A DNA stretch of 8,108 bases from Vulcanimicrobiota bacterium. Its GTDB lineage: Bacteria > Vulcanimicrobiota > Vulcanimicrobiia > Vulcanimicrobiales > Vulcanimicrobiaceae. The notes beneath the pieces were generated by a model. The model worked only from the letters and a program-made list of their open reading frames with translations, did no database searches and was not told where the DNA came from. Location: NCBI GenBank assembly GCA_003167055.1, contig PMUE01000125.1:1-8108 (forward strand). Direction: 5' to 3'. Below, in pieces: positions 1 to 5,745 of the stretch (the first letter of the stretch is position 1; the number at the start of each line of letters is the position of its first letter). Position numbers and translations under genes: made by a program.

Positions 1-1115
1 TGTACGAGCTGGTGCCGCAGGCCTCGCTGGAGGAGGCATTCCTGCAACTGACCCAGGACACCGTCGAATACAAAGCGCTGCGGCAAGAGCAGGGGGAAAA
101 GCGTGCCCGCGGCGAGCTGATGGGCATCGGCATCTCGACCTTCACCGAAGCCGTCGGGGCGGGTCCGAGTAAGCACTTCGACATCATGGGCATCAAGATG
201 TTCGATAGCGCCGAGATTCGCATCCATCCGACCGGTTCCGGGATCGTGCGCGCGGGAACGAAATCTCAAGGGCAAGGCCACGAGACGACCTGGGCGCAGA
301 TCGTTGCCGAAGAACTCGGCCTCGATCCGCAAAATCTCTTAGTAGAAGAAGGCGATACGGATACCGCGCCCTACGGCCTCGGAACGTACGCCAGCCGGAG
401 TACGCCGGTTGCCGGCGCCGCGCTCGCGATGGCGGCCCGCCGAGTGCGCGAGAAAGCGCACAAGATCGCTGCGCACGTGCTCGAAGTGGCCGACGCCGAC
501 ATCGAATGGAAAGACTATAAATTCCAGGTCAAGGGCGTTCCCGAAAAGTCGATCACGATGAAAGAGATCGCCTTTGCGGCCTACACCAATCCGGTTCCCG
601 GATCGGAAGCTGGTTTGGAAGCGGTCTACTACTACGACCCGCCCAACCTGACGTTTCCGCACGGCGCGTACATCGCGGTCGTCGACGTCGACAAAGAGAC
701 GGGCGAGACGCACGTGCGGCGCTTCCTCGCGGTCGACGACTGCGGCACGGTCATCAATCCGATGATCGTCGAAGGCCAAATCCATGGCGGGTTGACCGAA
801 GGCTTCGCGATCGCGTTCATGCAGGAGATCAAATACGACGAAGGCGGGAACAATCTCAACACCGACTTCACCGAATATCTCATCCCGACCGCGCTCGAGA
901 CACCGCATTGGGAAACCGGCAACACGGTCACGCCGAGCCCGCACCATCCAATCGGTGCAAAGGGCGTCGGCGAAAGTCCGAACGTCGGTTCACCCCAAGC
1001 CTTCGTCAACGCCGTAATCGATGCGCTTTCGCCCTACGGCGTAACGCACATCGACATGCCACTCACGCGCGAGAAGGTGTGGAACGCGATGCAAGGAGCA
1101 AAGGCCAAGGCATGA
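1..1115 (+). CDS. coxL: Carbon monoxide dehydrogenase large (Mo-binding) subunit, form I-like, 3' part
   Basis: This is the C-terminal ~370 residues of the catalytic subunit of aerobic CO dehydrogenase, which oxidises CO to CO2 at a Mo-S-Cu site. The open frame runs in from the window edge (first whole codon at 3), so the GTG at 12 is not the real start. Visible hallmarks are GAGPSKHFDI, SQGQGHETT in the molybdopterin-cytosine-dinucleotide binding part, GTYASRSTP, DDCGTVINPMIVEGQIHGG, and SPHHPIGAKGVGESP. The Glu of GVGES (codon 972-974) matches the active-site glutamate of the xanthine oxidase family. From memory, the segment follows the Oligotropha form I CoxL almost without gaps. The diagnostic form I active-site loop (AYxCSFR) lies upstream of the window, so form I is inferred from the C-terminal half only. 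The stop TGA (1113-1115) overlaps the coxG start as ATGA. The TGA stop and intact frame suggest a functional gene. Confidence 0.95.
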   Translation, partial: YELVPQASLEEAFLQLTQDTVEYKALRQEQGEKRARGELMGIGISTFTEAVGAGPSKHFDIMGIKMFDSAEIRIHPTGSGIVRAGTKSQGQGHETTWAQIVAEELGLDPQNLLVEEGDTDTAPYGLGTYASRSTPVAGAALAMAARRVREKAHKIAAHVLEVADADIEWKDYKFQVKGVPEKSITMKEIAFAAYTNPVPGSEAGLEAVYYYDPPNLTFPHGAYIAVVDVDKETGETHVRRFLAVDDCGTVINPMIVEGQIHGGLTEGFAIAFMQEIKYDEGGNNLNTDFTEYLIPTALETPHWETGNTVTPSPHHPIGAKGVGESPNVGSPQAFVNAVIDALSPYGVTHIDMPLTREKVWNAMQGAKAKA

Positions 1116-1564
1116 ATCTGGAGTGGAACGGGCAGGAACGCATCACCGCACCCAAGGCGAAAGTCTGGGCCTTCATCAACGACCCGGCGAAGATTGCCTC
1201 GTGCCTGCCCGATCTCCAGTCCTATGATGTGAAGGACGCGCACAACGTCGATGCCACGGTCAAGGTCGCCCTCGGGGCAGTGCGCGGTTCGTTCAAATTC
1301 GCGATCGCACTCGTGCCCGGCGCCGGCGGCAATCACATGGATCTGAAGATCTCCGGCGGCGGATTCGGAAGTGTCGTCAATCTTCTCGCAGGCGCCGATC
1401 TCACCGAAAATGCCGACGGCACAACGACGCTCGTTTGGAAAGGCACCGCTTCGGTCAGCGGGCCGGTGGCGACGATCGGCGGCCGCGTGCTCGACGCGCA
1501 ATCACATCGCGTGATAAGCACCACCTTTGAAAACGTCAAAAATGCAGTTTCTCAAGCAGCTTGA
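1112..1564 (+). CDS. coxG: CoxG, SRPBCC/START-like CODH accessory protein (short form)
   Basis: A 150-residue SRPBCC-fold protein of the CoxG family. CoxG proteins recruit CO dehydrogenase to the membrane, and in mycobacteria are reported to supply menaquinone to it. The family pattern is clear: an N-terminal strand (LEWNGQERITAP), VWAFINDPAKIASCLPDLQ at about 18-36, the central KVALGAVRGSFKF, and a C-terminal helix FENVKNAVSQAA. The ATG at 1112 overlaps the coxL stop (ATGA) and has AAAGG seven bases upstream (1100-1104), with AAGGAG a little further at 1093-1098. The frame stays open upstream to 908, but that part is a shadow of coxL. Many CoxG proteins run to about 200 residues with a C-terminal extension or membrane anchor. 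This one ends right after the core fold. The end overlaps the next gene by about 23 bases. Confidence 0.9.
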   Translation: MNLEWNGQERITAPKAKVWAFINDPAKIASCLPDLQSYDVKDAHNVDATVKVALGAVRGSFKFAIALVPGAGGNHMDLKISGGGFGSVVNLLAGADLTENADGTTTLVWKGTASVSGPVATIGGRVLDAQSHRVISTTFENVKNAVSQAA

Positions 1565-2393
1565 AGAGCTCGATCGCACCCAGGTTCCGTACGCAACGGC
1601 CACAGTTGTCGTTCGCCGCTCACCCGTAAGCGCACATCTCGGCGATCGCGCGATCGTGACCGCCGACGGCCGGATGGAAGGATTCGTCGGCGGCTCGTGT
1701 TCGCGCGACATCGTGCGCCGCCAAGGTCTCGACGCGATCCGCACCGGCATCGCGCGCCTCTTGCGCATTCGTCCGGAACCCGAAGCGACCGACGATGTGT
1801 CCGATGCGCAGACGGTGATCGTGCCGATGGGCTGCGCCTCCGAAGGAGCCGTTGACGTGTACATCGAGCCGCATCTCCCGGCGCGCACGCTATTGATCGT
1901 CGGTCACACGCCGGTTGCCGCCGAGCTCGCGCGTCTCGGATCGGTCCTCGCGGGCTATCGCGTCCAGCGCGTCGTCGCGACCGAGGAGCTGCGCGATCTC
2001 TCGAGCGACGCCACAACCAGCGCTGTCGCGATCGAATCACTCGCCGGATATCTGTCCGAACTCGGCGCGCAGCGCGAGCGGCTCGTCGCAGTCGTCGCGT
2101 CGCAAGGACACTACGACGAGCGTGCGTTATCGCAGCTCCTTTCCGGCGAACCGCAGGCCTTCGTCGGATTGCTCGCGAGCCGCAAGCGTGCAACCGCCGT
2201 TCTCGGCGCGCTGGAGCAAGAAGGCGTGCCGCACGATCGCCTTGCGACGGTACGCAATCCGGTCGGGCTCGATATCGGCGCGCGCACGCCGGGCGAGGTT
2301 GCCGTCTCGATCCTTGCCGAGATCATCTCGGCGGTTGTTTCGGTGGCGCAGATCGAGCGCGACGACGGTGACCACCACTGTTGTCACACGTGA
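1542..2393 (+). CDS. coxF: XdhC-family CODH maturation protein (CoxF-like) with C-terminal HHCCH tail
   Basis: A full-length two-domain XdhC/CoxI-family protein of 283 residues. The N-terminal domain (about 1-110) carries GFVGGSCSRDIVRRQ, with Cys53 at the conserved Cys position, and MGCASEGAVDVYIEP with Cys98. The C-terminal Rossmann-like domain (about 116-265) carries LLIVGHTPVAAELARLG, VASQGHYDERAL, VGLLASRKRA, and the family signature NPVGLDIGARTPGEVAVSILAEI. XdhC proteins bind or protect the Mo cofactor before insertion. Oligotropha genetics tie CoxF, with CoxE, to copper insertion. I used the ATG at 1542; a TTG at 1527 is also in frame. Neither has a good ribosome site, and both overlap the coxG end, so coupling is likely. 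The last residues are HHCCHT (HHCCH at 278-282), an unusual His/Cys tail. The symbol is assigned by context and is less sure than the family. Confidence 0.85.
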   Translation: MQFLKQLEELDRTQVPYATATVVVRRSPVSAHLGDRAIVTADGRMEGFVGGSCSRDIVRRQGLDAIRTGIARLLRIRPEPEATDDVSDAQTVIVPMGCASEGAVDVYIEPHLPARTLLIVGHTPVAAELARLGSVLAGYRVQRVVATEELRDLSSDATTSAVAIESLAGYLSELGAQRERLVAVVASQGHYDERALSQLLSGEPQAFVGLLASRKRATAVLGALEQEGVPHDRLATVRNPVGLDIGARTPGEVAVSILAEIISAVVSVAQIERDDGDHHCCHT

Positions 2394-3283
2394 CCGCACA
2401 CGAACTTCGCGACGCCTTCGCCGCCCACGGCTATATCGCCGATGATGATTTTGCAACGACGTTCGAGCTGATGCTCGCACTCGGTAAGCCGCTCTTGATC
2501 GAGGGGCCCGCCGGCATCGGCAAGACCGAAAGTGCAAAGGTGCTCGCCGAGGTACTCGGCACGTCGCTGATTCGGCTGCAATGTTACGAGGGGCTCGACG
2601 CCGCCAGTGCCCTCTACGAATGGAACTATCCAAAGCAGTTGTTGCACCTGCGCCTCACCGAGGGCGACTCCAAGGAAGCGCGCGAAGCGCAGATCTTTAG
2701 CGAGCCCTTTCTCTTACGACGGCCGCTTCTCGAAGCGATCGTGCAAGACCGCGCACCCGTGCTGCTCATCGACGAGATTGACCGCGCCGACGAGGCCTTC
2801 GAAGCGTTTCTACTTGAAGTTCTCGGCGAGTTTCAAGTCACGATTCCCGAGATCGGAACGATCCGCGCAAAGCAACCTCCGGCAGTGGTTGTCACGTCGA
2901 ATCGCTCGCGCGATCTCTCGGACGCGTTGCGCCGCCGGTGTCTCTACTTGTGCATCGACTATCCGCCGTTCGAGCGCGAGGTAGCCATCCTTCAAGCCCG
3001 GTTGCCGGGGATCAACGAACGGCTGGCCGGCGAGATCGCGCGCTTTATGGAGTGGCTGCGTGCGCAGCCGTTCCAGAAAGTCCCGGGCACGGCCGAAAGT
3101 TTGGACTGGGCGCTCGCGCTCGTGCGCCTGCATCGCGACGCGCTCGATCCGGCAACGCTCGAGGCGACGATGGGCTGCATTCTCAAAGTGCAAGAGGACT
3201 GGGAACTGCTACGCGCGCTGCTCGCCAAGCGTACCACCTTGCCCGAGCCGGACTACGGCCTCGGTACCGTGCAGGCCCACTAG
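2390..3283 (+). CDS. coxD: CoxD, MoxR-type AAA+ ATPase for CODH active-site sulfuration
   Basis: A MoxR-class AAA+ ATPase of 297 residues. In Oligotropha, CoxD is the ATPase needed to add the cyanolysable sulfur to Mo in CODH. Visible motifs are Walker A GPAGIGKT (39-46), Walker B LLIDEID (125-131), sensor 1 TSN (169-171), and DALRRRC with the likely arginine finger (178-184). The segment LRLTEGD after ALYEWNYPKQLLH is typical of the CoxD branch. I chose GTG at 2390 because it overlaps the upstream stop as GTGA. TTG at 2381 would add three residues and cannot be excluded. The TAG stop (3281-3283) is two bases before coxE. A MoxR ATPase followed directly by a VWA protein is the classic chaperone pair, which supports the call. 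Confidence 0.93.
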   Translation: MTAHELRDAFAAHGYIADDDFATTFELMLALGKPLLIEGPAGIGKTESAKVLAEVLGTSLIRLQCYEGLDAASALYEWNYPKQLLHLRLTEGDSKEAREAQIFSEPFLLRRPLLEAIVQDRAPVLLIDEIDRADEAFEAFLLEVLGEFQVTIPEIGTIRAKQPPAVVVTSNRSRDLSDALRRRCLYLCIDYPPFEREVAILQARLPGINERLAGEIARFMEWLRAQPFQKVPGTAESLDWALALVRLHRDALDPATLEATMGCILKVQEDWELLRALLAKRTTLPEPDYGLGTVQAH

Positions 3284-3285
3284 CT

Positions 3286-4362
3286 ATGTCGGATCTTGCG
3301 AGCGCGACGCTCGAGTTCACCGCGTTGCTGCGCGACGAGCACGACTTTGCGCTCGGACGCGCCGAGCTCCACGACGCGCTGCGCGCAACCGAAGCAATCG
3401 GCGTGCGCGAGCGTACGCGTCTTCGCGCCGCGTTGCGCGCGGTGTGCTGCTCGTCGCCGCGCGAGATTGAAACGTTCGATACCGCTTTCGACGCCTTCTT
3501 CTCAAGCGGTCCGACCGGTGTACCGCAACCGAAGCATGCGCGCCGCTCGCGGCCGGACGGGTCGGGCGAGCCGCCGCCGGAGCGACAGTCGTCGTTTCGG
3601 CTCGAGGACGAAACCGCCGCGGAGCGTTGGCAAAATCTCCGTGCGCGCTATAGCCCGATTGAAGGCGCCGCGCCGCCCCCGCCGATTTCGCGCGACGGCT
3701 ACGACGAGGCCGACGCGCTGGTGCGCAGACTGATCGTTCGGCTGCGTCTCGGCCGTGCGCGTCGCTTGCGGCCGCAGCCGCGCGGCACACAGCTCGATCT
3801 GCGGCGCTCGCTACGGTCAAGCATGCAAACGGGGGGCGAGATCGTGACGCTACGCCGCCGCGGACACCCGTTGCGCAATCCGCGCTTCGTCGTGCTCATC
3901 GACGCGAGCCGTTCGATGAGTGAGCACGCGCCGGCGGCACTGCAAGTTGCGCATGCGCTGTGCCGCCGGACGCTGCGCGCGAGCGCCTTCGTCTTTAGCA
4001 CGTCGCTGCGCGAGATCACGCGCGACCTTCGACGCAATCGGATCGGCGAAGCGCTCCCGGACATCGGCGACGCCTGGGGCGGCGGGACGCGCATCGGTTC
4101 GAGCCTCAATGCCTTTGTGCGCAACTTTTCGTCGCGCCTCGACGATCATACGCTGGTAATTGTGGTAAGCGACGGTCTCGACGTCGGTGATCTCGATCAG
4201 CTCCAACGTGCCATGCGCGAAATCTCGCGTCGCAGCGCGGCGGTCGCGTGGGTGAATCCGCATGCCGCCGAACCGGGATTTACGCCGGTATCGCGCGGCA
4301 TGCAAACGGCGCTGCCGTATCTGAACTCGCTTTCGTCGTGGAGCGGCCTGGCCGATGCGTGA
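3286..4362 (+). CDS. coxE: CoxE, VWA-domain CODH maturation protein
   Basis: A 358-residue von Willebrand factor A protein of the CoxE family and partner of the MoxR ATPase CoxD. Oligotropha work places it in the later, copper-adding step of CODH assembly. The N-terminal helical part (1-75) leads to a Pro/Arg/Ser-rich linker (about 76-135), a basic segment RRLIVRLRLGRARRLRPQPRG written here as RRLIVRLRL plus a following Arg-rich stretch (147-167), and then the VWA fold. The metal-ion-dependent adhesion site is complete: DASRS (206-210), Thr268 in GGGTRIGSSL, and SDG (295-297). The C-terminal PVSRGMQTALPYLNSL is typical of CoxE. The ATG at 3286 follows the coxD stop by two bases. The longer open frame upstream to 2938 is an Arg/Ser-rich shadow of coxD and was not used. 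The stop overlaps the next gene by eight bases. Confidence 0.93.
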   Translation: MSDLASATLEFTALLRDEHDFALGRAELHDALRATEAIGVRERTRLRAALRAVCCSSPREIETFDTAFDAFFSSGPTGVPQPKHARRSRPDGSGEPPPERQSSFRLEDETAAERWQNLRARYSPIEGAAPPPPISRDGYDEADALVRRLIVRLRLGRARRLRPQPRGTQLDLRRSLRSSMQTGGEIVTLRRRGHPLRNPRFVVLIDASRSMSEHAPAALQVAHALCRRTLRASAFVFSTSLREITRDLRRNRIGEALPDIGDAWGGGTRIGSSLNAFVRNFSSRLDDHTLVIVVSDGLDVGDLDQLQRAMREISRRSAAVAWVNPHAAEPGFTPVSRGMQTALPYLNSLSSWSGLADA

Positions 4363-4756
4363 AGTCTTCGCAACGGTTGCGCAATGGCTCGACGACGGCG
4401 TCCCCGTTGCGCTCGCGACGTTATGCGAACTCCGTGCCGCAAGGACGGCGCCGATCGGCACGACGATTGCGGTCTCGGGTGACGGGCGTATCCTGGGCAA
4501 CATCGGCGCCGGCTGTTATGAAAGTGAAATTATTGAAACCGCGCAGCGCACGCTCGACGACGGCGTCCTGCGTCCACTCGACGTCAATCTCGACACCGAA
4601 GACGAACTCGCCGGCGGGACCGCCTGCGGCGCGGTCATGCGGCTGCTGATCTGGCGCCCACAACGCGCGTTTGCCGGCGATGCGCGCGCGATCGTTGCGG
4701 GTGAACGCGCCGTCACGCTGATCGTCGGCACGTTCGAACACCTCTTCCCCGCCTAG
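4355..4756 (+). CDS. XdhC/CoxI-family N-terminal domain, ended by in-frame TAG
   Basis: A 133-residue protein equal to the N-terminal domain of an XdhC/CoxI-family molybdenum-hydroxylase maturation factor. It shows LATLCELRAARTAPIGTTIAV, ILGNIGAGCYESEIIETAQ with Cys54 at the conserved Gly-Cys-x-Glu position, and GGTACGAVMRLLIW with Cys91 where the family has its second conserved Cys. The ATG at 4355 lies inside the end of coxE (8-base overlap) with GGAG 11 bases upstream (4340-4343). The frame ends at TAG 4754-4756. The same frame then continues at once with the matching C-terminal domain, so this is either the first half of a single interrupted gene or a genuine split gene. If read through, the product would be 298 residues, the normal size for the family. 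The CoxI label is by position after coxE. Confidence 0.8.
   Translation: MREVFATVAQWLDDGVPVALATLCELRAARTAPIGTTIAVSGDGRILGNIGAGCYESEIIETAQRTLDDGVLRPLDVNLDTEDELAGGTACGAVMRLLIWRPQRAFAGDARAIVAGERAVTLIVGTFEHLFPA
4754..4756 (+). other. In-frame amber codon between the two halves of CoxI/XdhC
   Basis: TAG splits an otherwise continuous XdhC reading frame exactly at the linker between the N-terminal domain (ending EHLFPA) and the Rossmann domain (starting DQLILIGATSLAADL). One base change (for example from CAG) would explain it. TAG also ends coxD in this window, so general recoding of TAG is not supported. Alternatives are a sequencing or assembly error, a recent nonsense mutation, readthrough, or a gene split. 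Confidence 0.8.
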
Positions 4757-4768
4757 GATCAGCTGATC

Positions 4769-5251
4769 TTGATCGGTGCGACGTCGCTCGCCGCGGATCT
4801 TGCCGCGATTGCGCGCCGCATGGACGTGCGCGTAACCGTCGTCGATCCACGACCGGCCTTTGCTACCGCCGAGCGCATTCCCGACGCGCATGCGATCGTG
4901 CGAGAATGGCCCGACGACTTTCTGCCGCTCGCGCTGACGCCGCAAACCGCGATCGTCGTGCTCTCGCACGACCCCAAGTTCGACCTTCCCGCGCTGCGTT
5001 GCGCGCTGCGATCGAGCGCGCCGTTCATCGGGCTCTTGGGCAGCCGTCGCGCGCAAGCGGCGCGTCGTGCGGCGTTGCGCGCCGAAGGCTTCGACGACGC
5101 GGCACTCGACCGGATTCGCGGACCGGTCGGACTCGATATCGGCGGCGCGACCACGGCGGAAACCGCGATCTCGATCCTTGCCGAGATTGTCGCTGCGCGC
5201 AGCGGACGCGACGGCCTGCCGCTGCTCGCTCGCCAAGGAGCGATTCACTGA
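4769..5251 (+). CDS. XdhC/CoxI-family C-terminal Rossmann domain, downstream of in-frame TAG
   Basis: This is the C-terminal domain of the same XdhC/CoxI-family protein, in the same frame as the preceding gene. Typical family blocks are IGATSLAADLAAIARRM (Rossmann start), VVLSHDPKFDLPAL, FIGLLGSRRAQAARR, and IRGPVGLDIGGATTAETAISILAEIVAARSGR. If translated separately, the best start is TTG at 4769, with AGGA (4755-4758, overlapping the amber codon) ten bases upstream. That start gives 160 residues but drops DQLIL, half of the first beta strand of the fold. This makes an independent start slightly awkward and fits an interrupted gene better. No ATG is available until the Met of RRMDVRV, which is too late. 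The frame shows no decay after the TAG, so any interruption is recent or tolerated. The end overlaps the CTG start of the macrodomain gene. Confidence 0.75.
   Translation: MIGATSLAADLAAIARRMDVRVTVVDPRPAFATAERIPDAHAIVREWPDDFLPLALTPQTAIVVLSHDPKFDLPALRCALRSSAPFIGLLGSRRAQAARRAALRAEGFDDAALDRIRGPVGLDIGGATTAETAISILAEIVAARSGRDGLPLLARQGAIH
5235..5240 (+). promoter_or_regulatory. Strong ribosome binding site AAGGAG for the macrodomain gene
   Basis: A perfect AAGGAG lies inside the last codons of the CoxI C-terminal gene. It sits seven bases before CTG 5248-5250, and this spacing decides the start of the macrodomain gene. It is the best-spaced Shine-Dalgarno sequence I found in the window. Confidence 0.65.
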
Positions 5252-5745
5252 AGGTCGTCGTCGCCGACATCACCACAATCGACGTTGACGCGATTGTCAA
5301 CGCGGCCAACGAAGGCTTGACTCGCGGCGGCGGCGTCTGCGGCGCAATCTTTCGCGCAGCCGGACCGCAGCTGGATGCGGCGTGCGGCGCGGTTGCGCCG
5401 TGTCCAACCGGCGATGCCCGCATCACGCCCGGTTTTGCAGCGAAGGCACGCTGGATCGTTCATGCGGTCGGACCGATTTGGCGCGGCGGCACGCACAACG
5501 AACCGGAGCTTCTCGCCCGTGCCTATCGCAGTGCGTTACGAATCGCAGCCGATACCGGCGCGCGTTCGATCGCGTTTCCCGCCATCTCGACCGGCATCTA
5601 CGGCTATCCGCGCGAGGCCGCGGCGCAGGTTGCGCTGCAAGCGGTGCGCGAGTGGCAAGCGTCAGCGACGCAGCCGATCGACGTGATCTTCTGCGCGTTT
5701 AGCGATGCAGACGCAGCGCTCTATCGCGCGCTCGGCGTTGGCTGA
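5248..5745 (+). CDS. Macrodomain protein (ADP-ribose / O-acetyl-ADP-ribose binding), probable CTG start
   Basis: A 165-residue single-domain macrodomain protein of the MacroD/YmdB type. Such proteins bind ADP-ribose and often hydrolyse O-acetyl-ADP-ribose or mono-ADP-ribosyl-protein bonds. Visible motifs are ADIT with Asp7, VNAANEGL (17-24), GGGVCGAIFRAAG (27-39), CPTGDARITPGF (52-63), and the phosphate loop STGIYGYP (114-121). No ATG, GTG or TTG fits the family N-terminus. CTG at 5248 gives exactly the expected start (MKVVVADITT), has AAGGAG seven bases upstream, and overlaps the previous stop as CTGA. The frame is open upstream to 4906, but that stretch is an Arg-rich shadow of XdhC. The residue after GGGV is Cys31, where human MacroD enzymes have a functionally important Asp. 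The role beside CODH genes is unknown. The 3' end overlaps the convergent gene by 25 bases. Confidence 0.88.
   Translation: MKVVVADITTIDVDAIVNAANEGLTRGGGVCGAIFRAAGPQLDAACGAVAPCPTGDARITPGFAAKARWIVHAVGPIWRGGTHNEPELLARAYRSALRIAADTGARSIAFPAISTGIYGYPREAAAQVALQAVREWQASATQPIDVIFCAFSDADAALYRALGVG

Noticed and set aside
339..947. - strand open frame inside coxL
   Set aside because: It is antisense to strongly conserved CoxL sequence, with a His/Arg/Asp-rich product and no domain.
2938..3285. Upstream extension of the coxE frame to 2938
   Set aside because: The extra stretch is low-complexity Arg/Ala/Ser sequence overlapping the well-conserved coxD C-terminus. ATG 3286 sits right after the coxD stop.
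4906..5247. Upstream extension of the macrodomain frame to an ATG at 4906
   Set aside because: The added ~114 residues are Arg/Ala-rich, unlike any macrodomain N-terminus, and are out of frame with the XdhC C-terminal domain they overlap. The AAGGAG-CTG start fits far better.
4421..5248. Long - strand open frame (about 275 codons) across the CoxI region
   Set aside because: It is Arg/Asp-rich with no recognisable domain and is antisense to both XdhC halves, whose family motifs are unmistakable. It is a GC-rich shadow frame.
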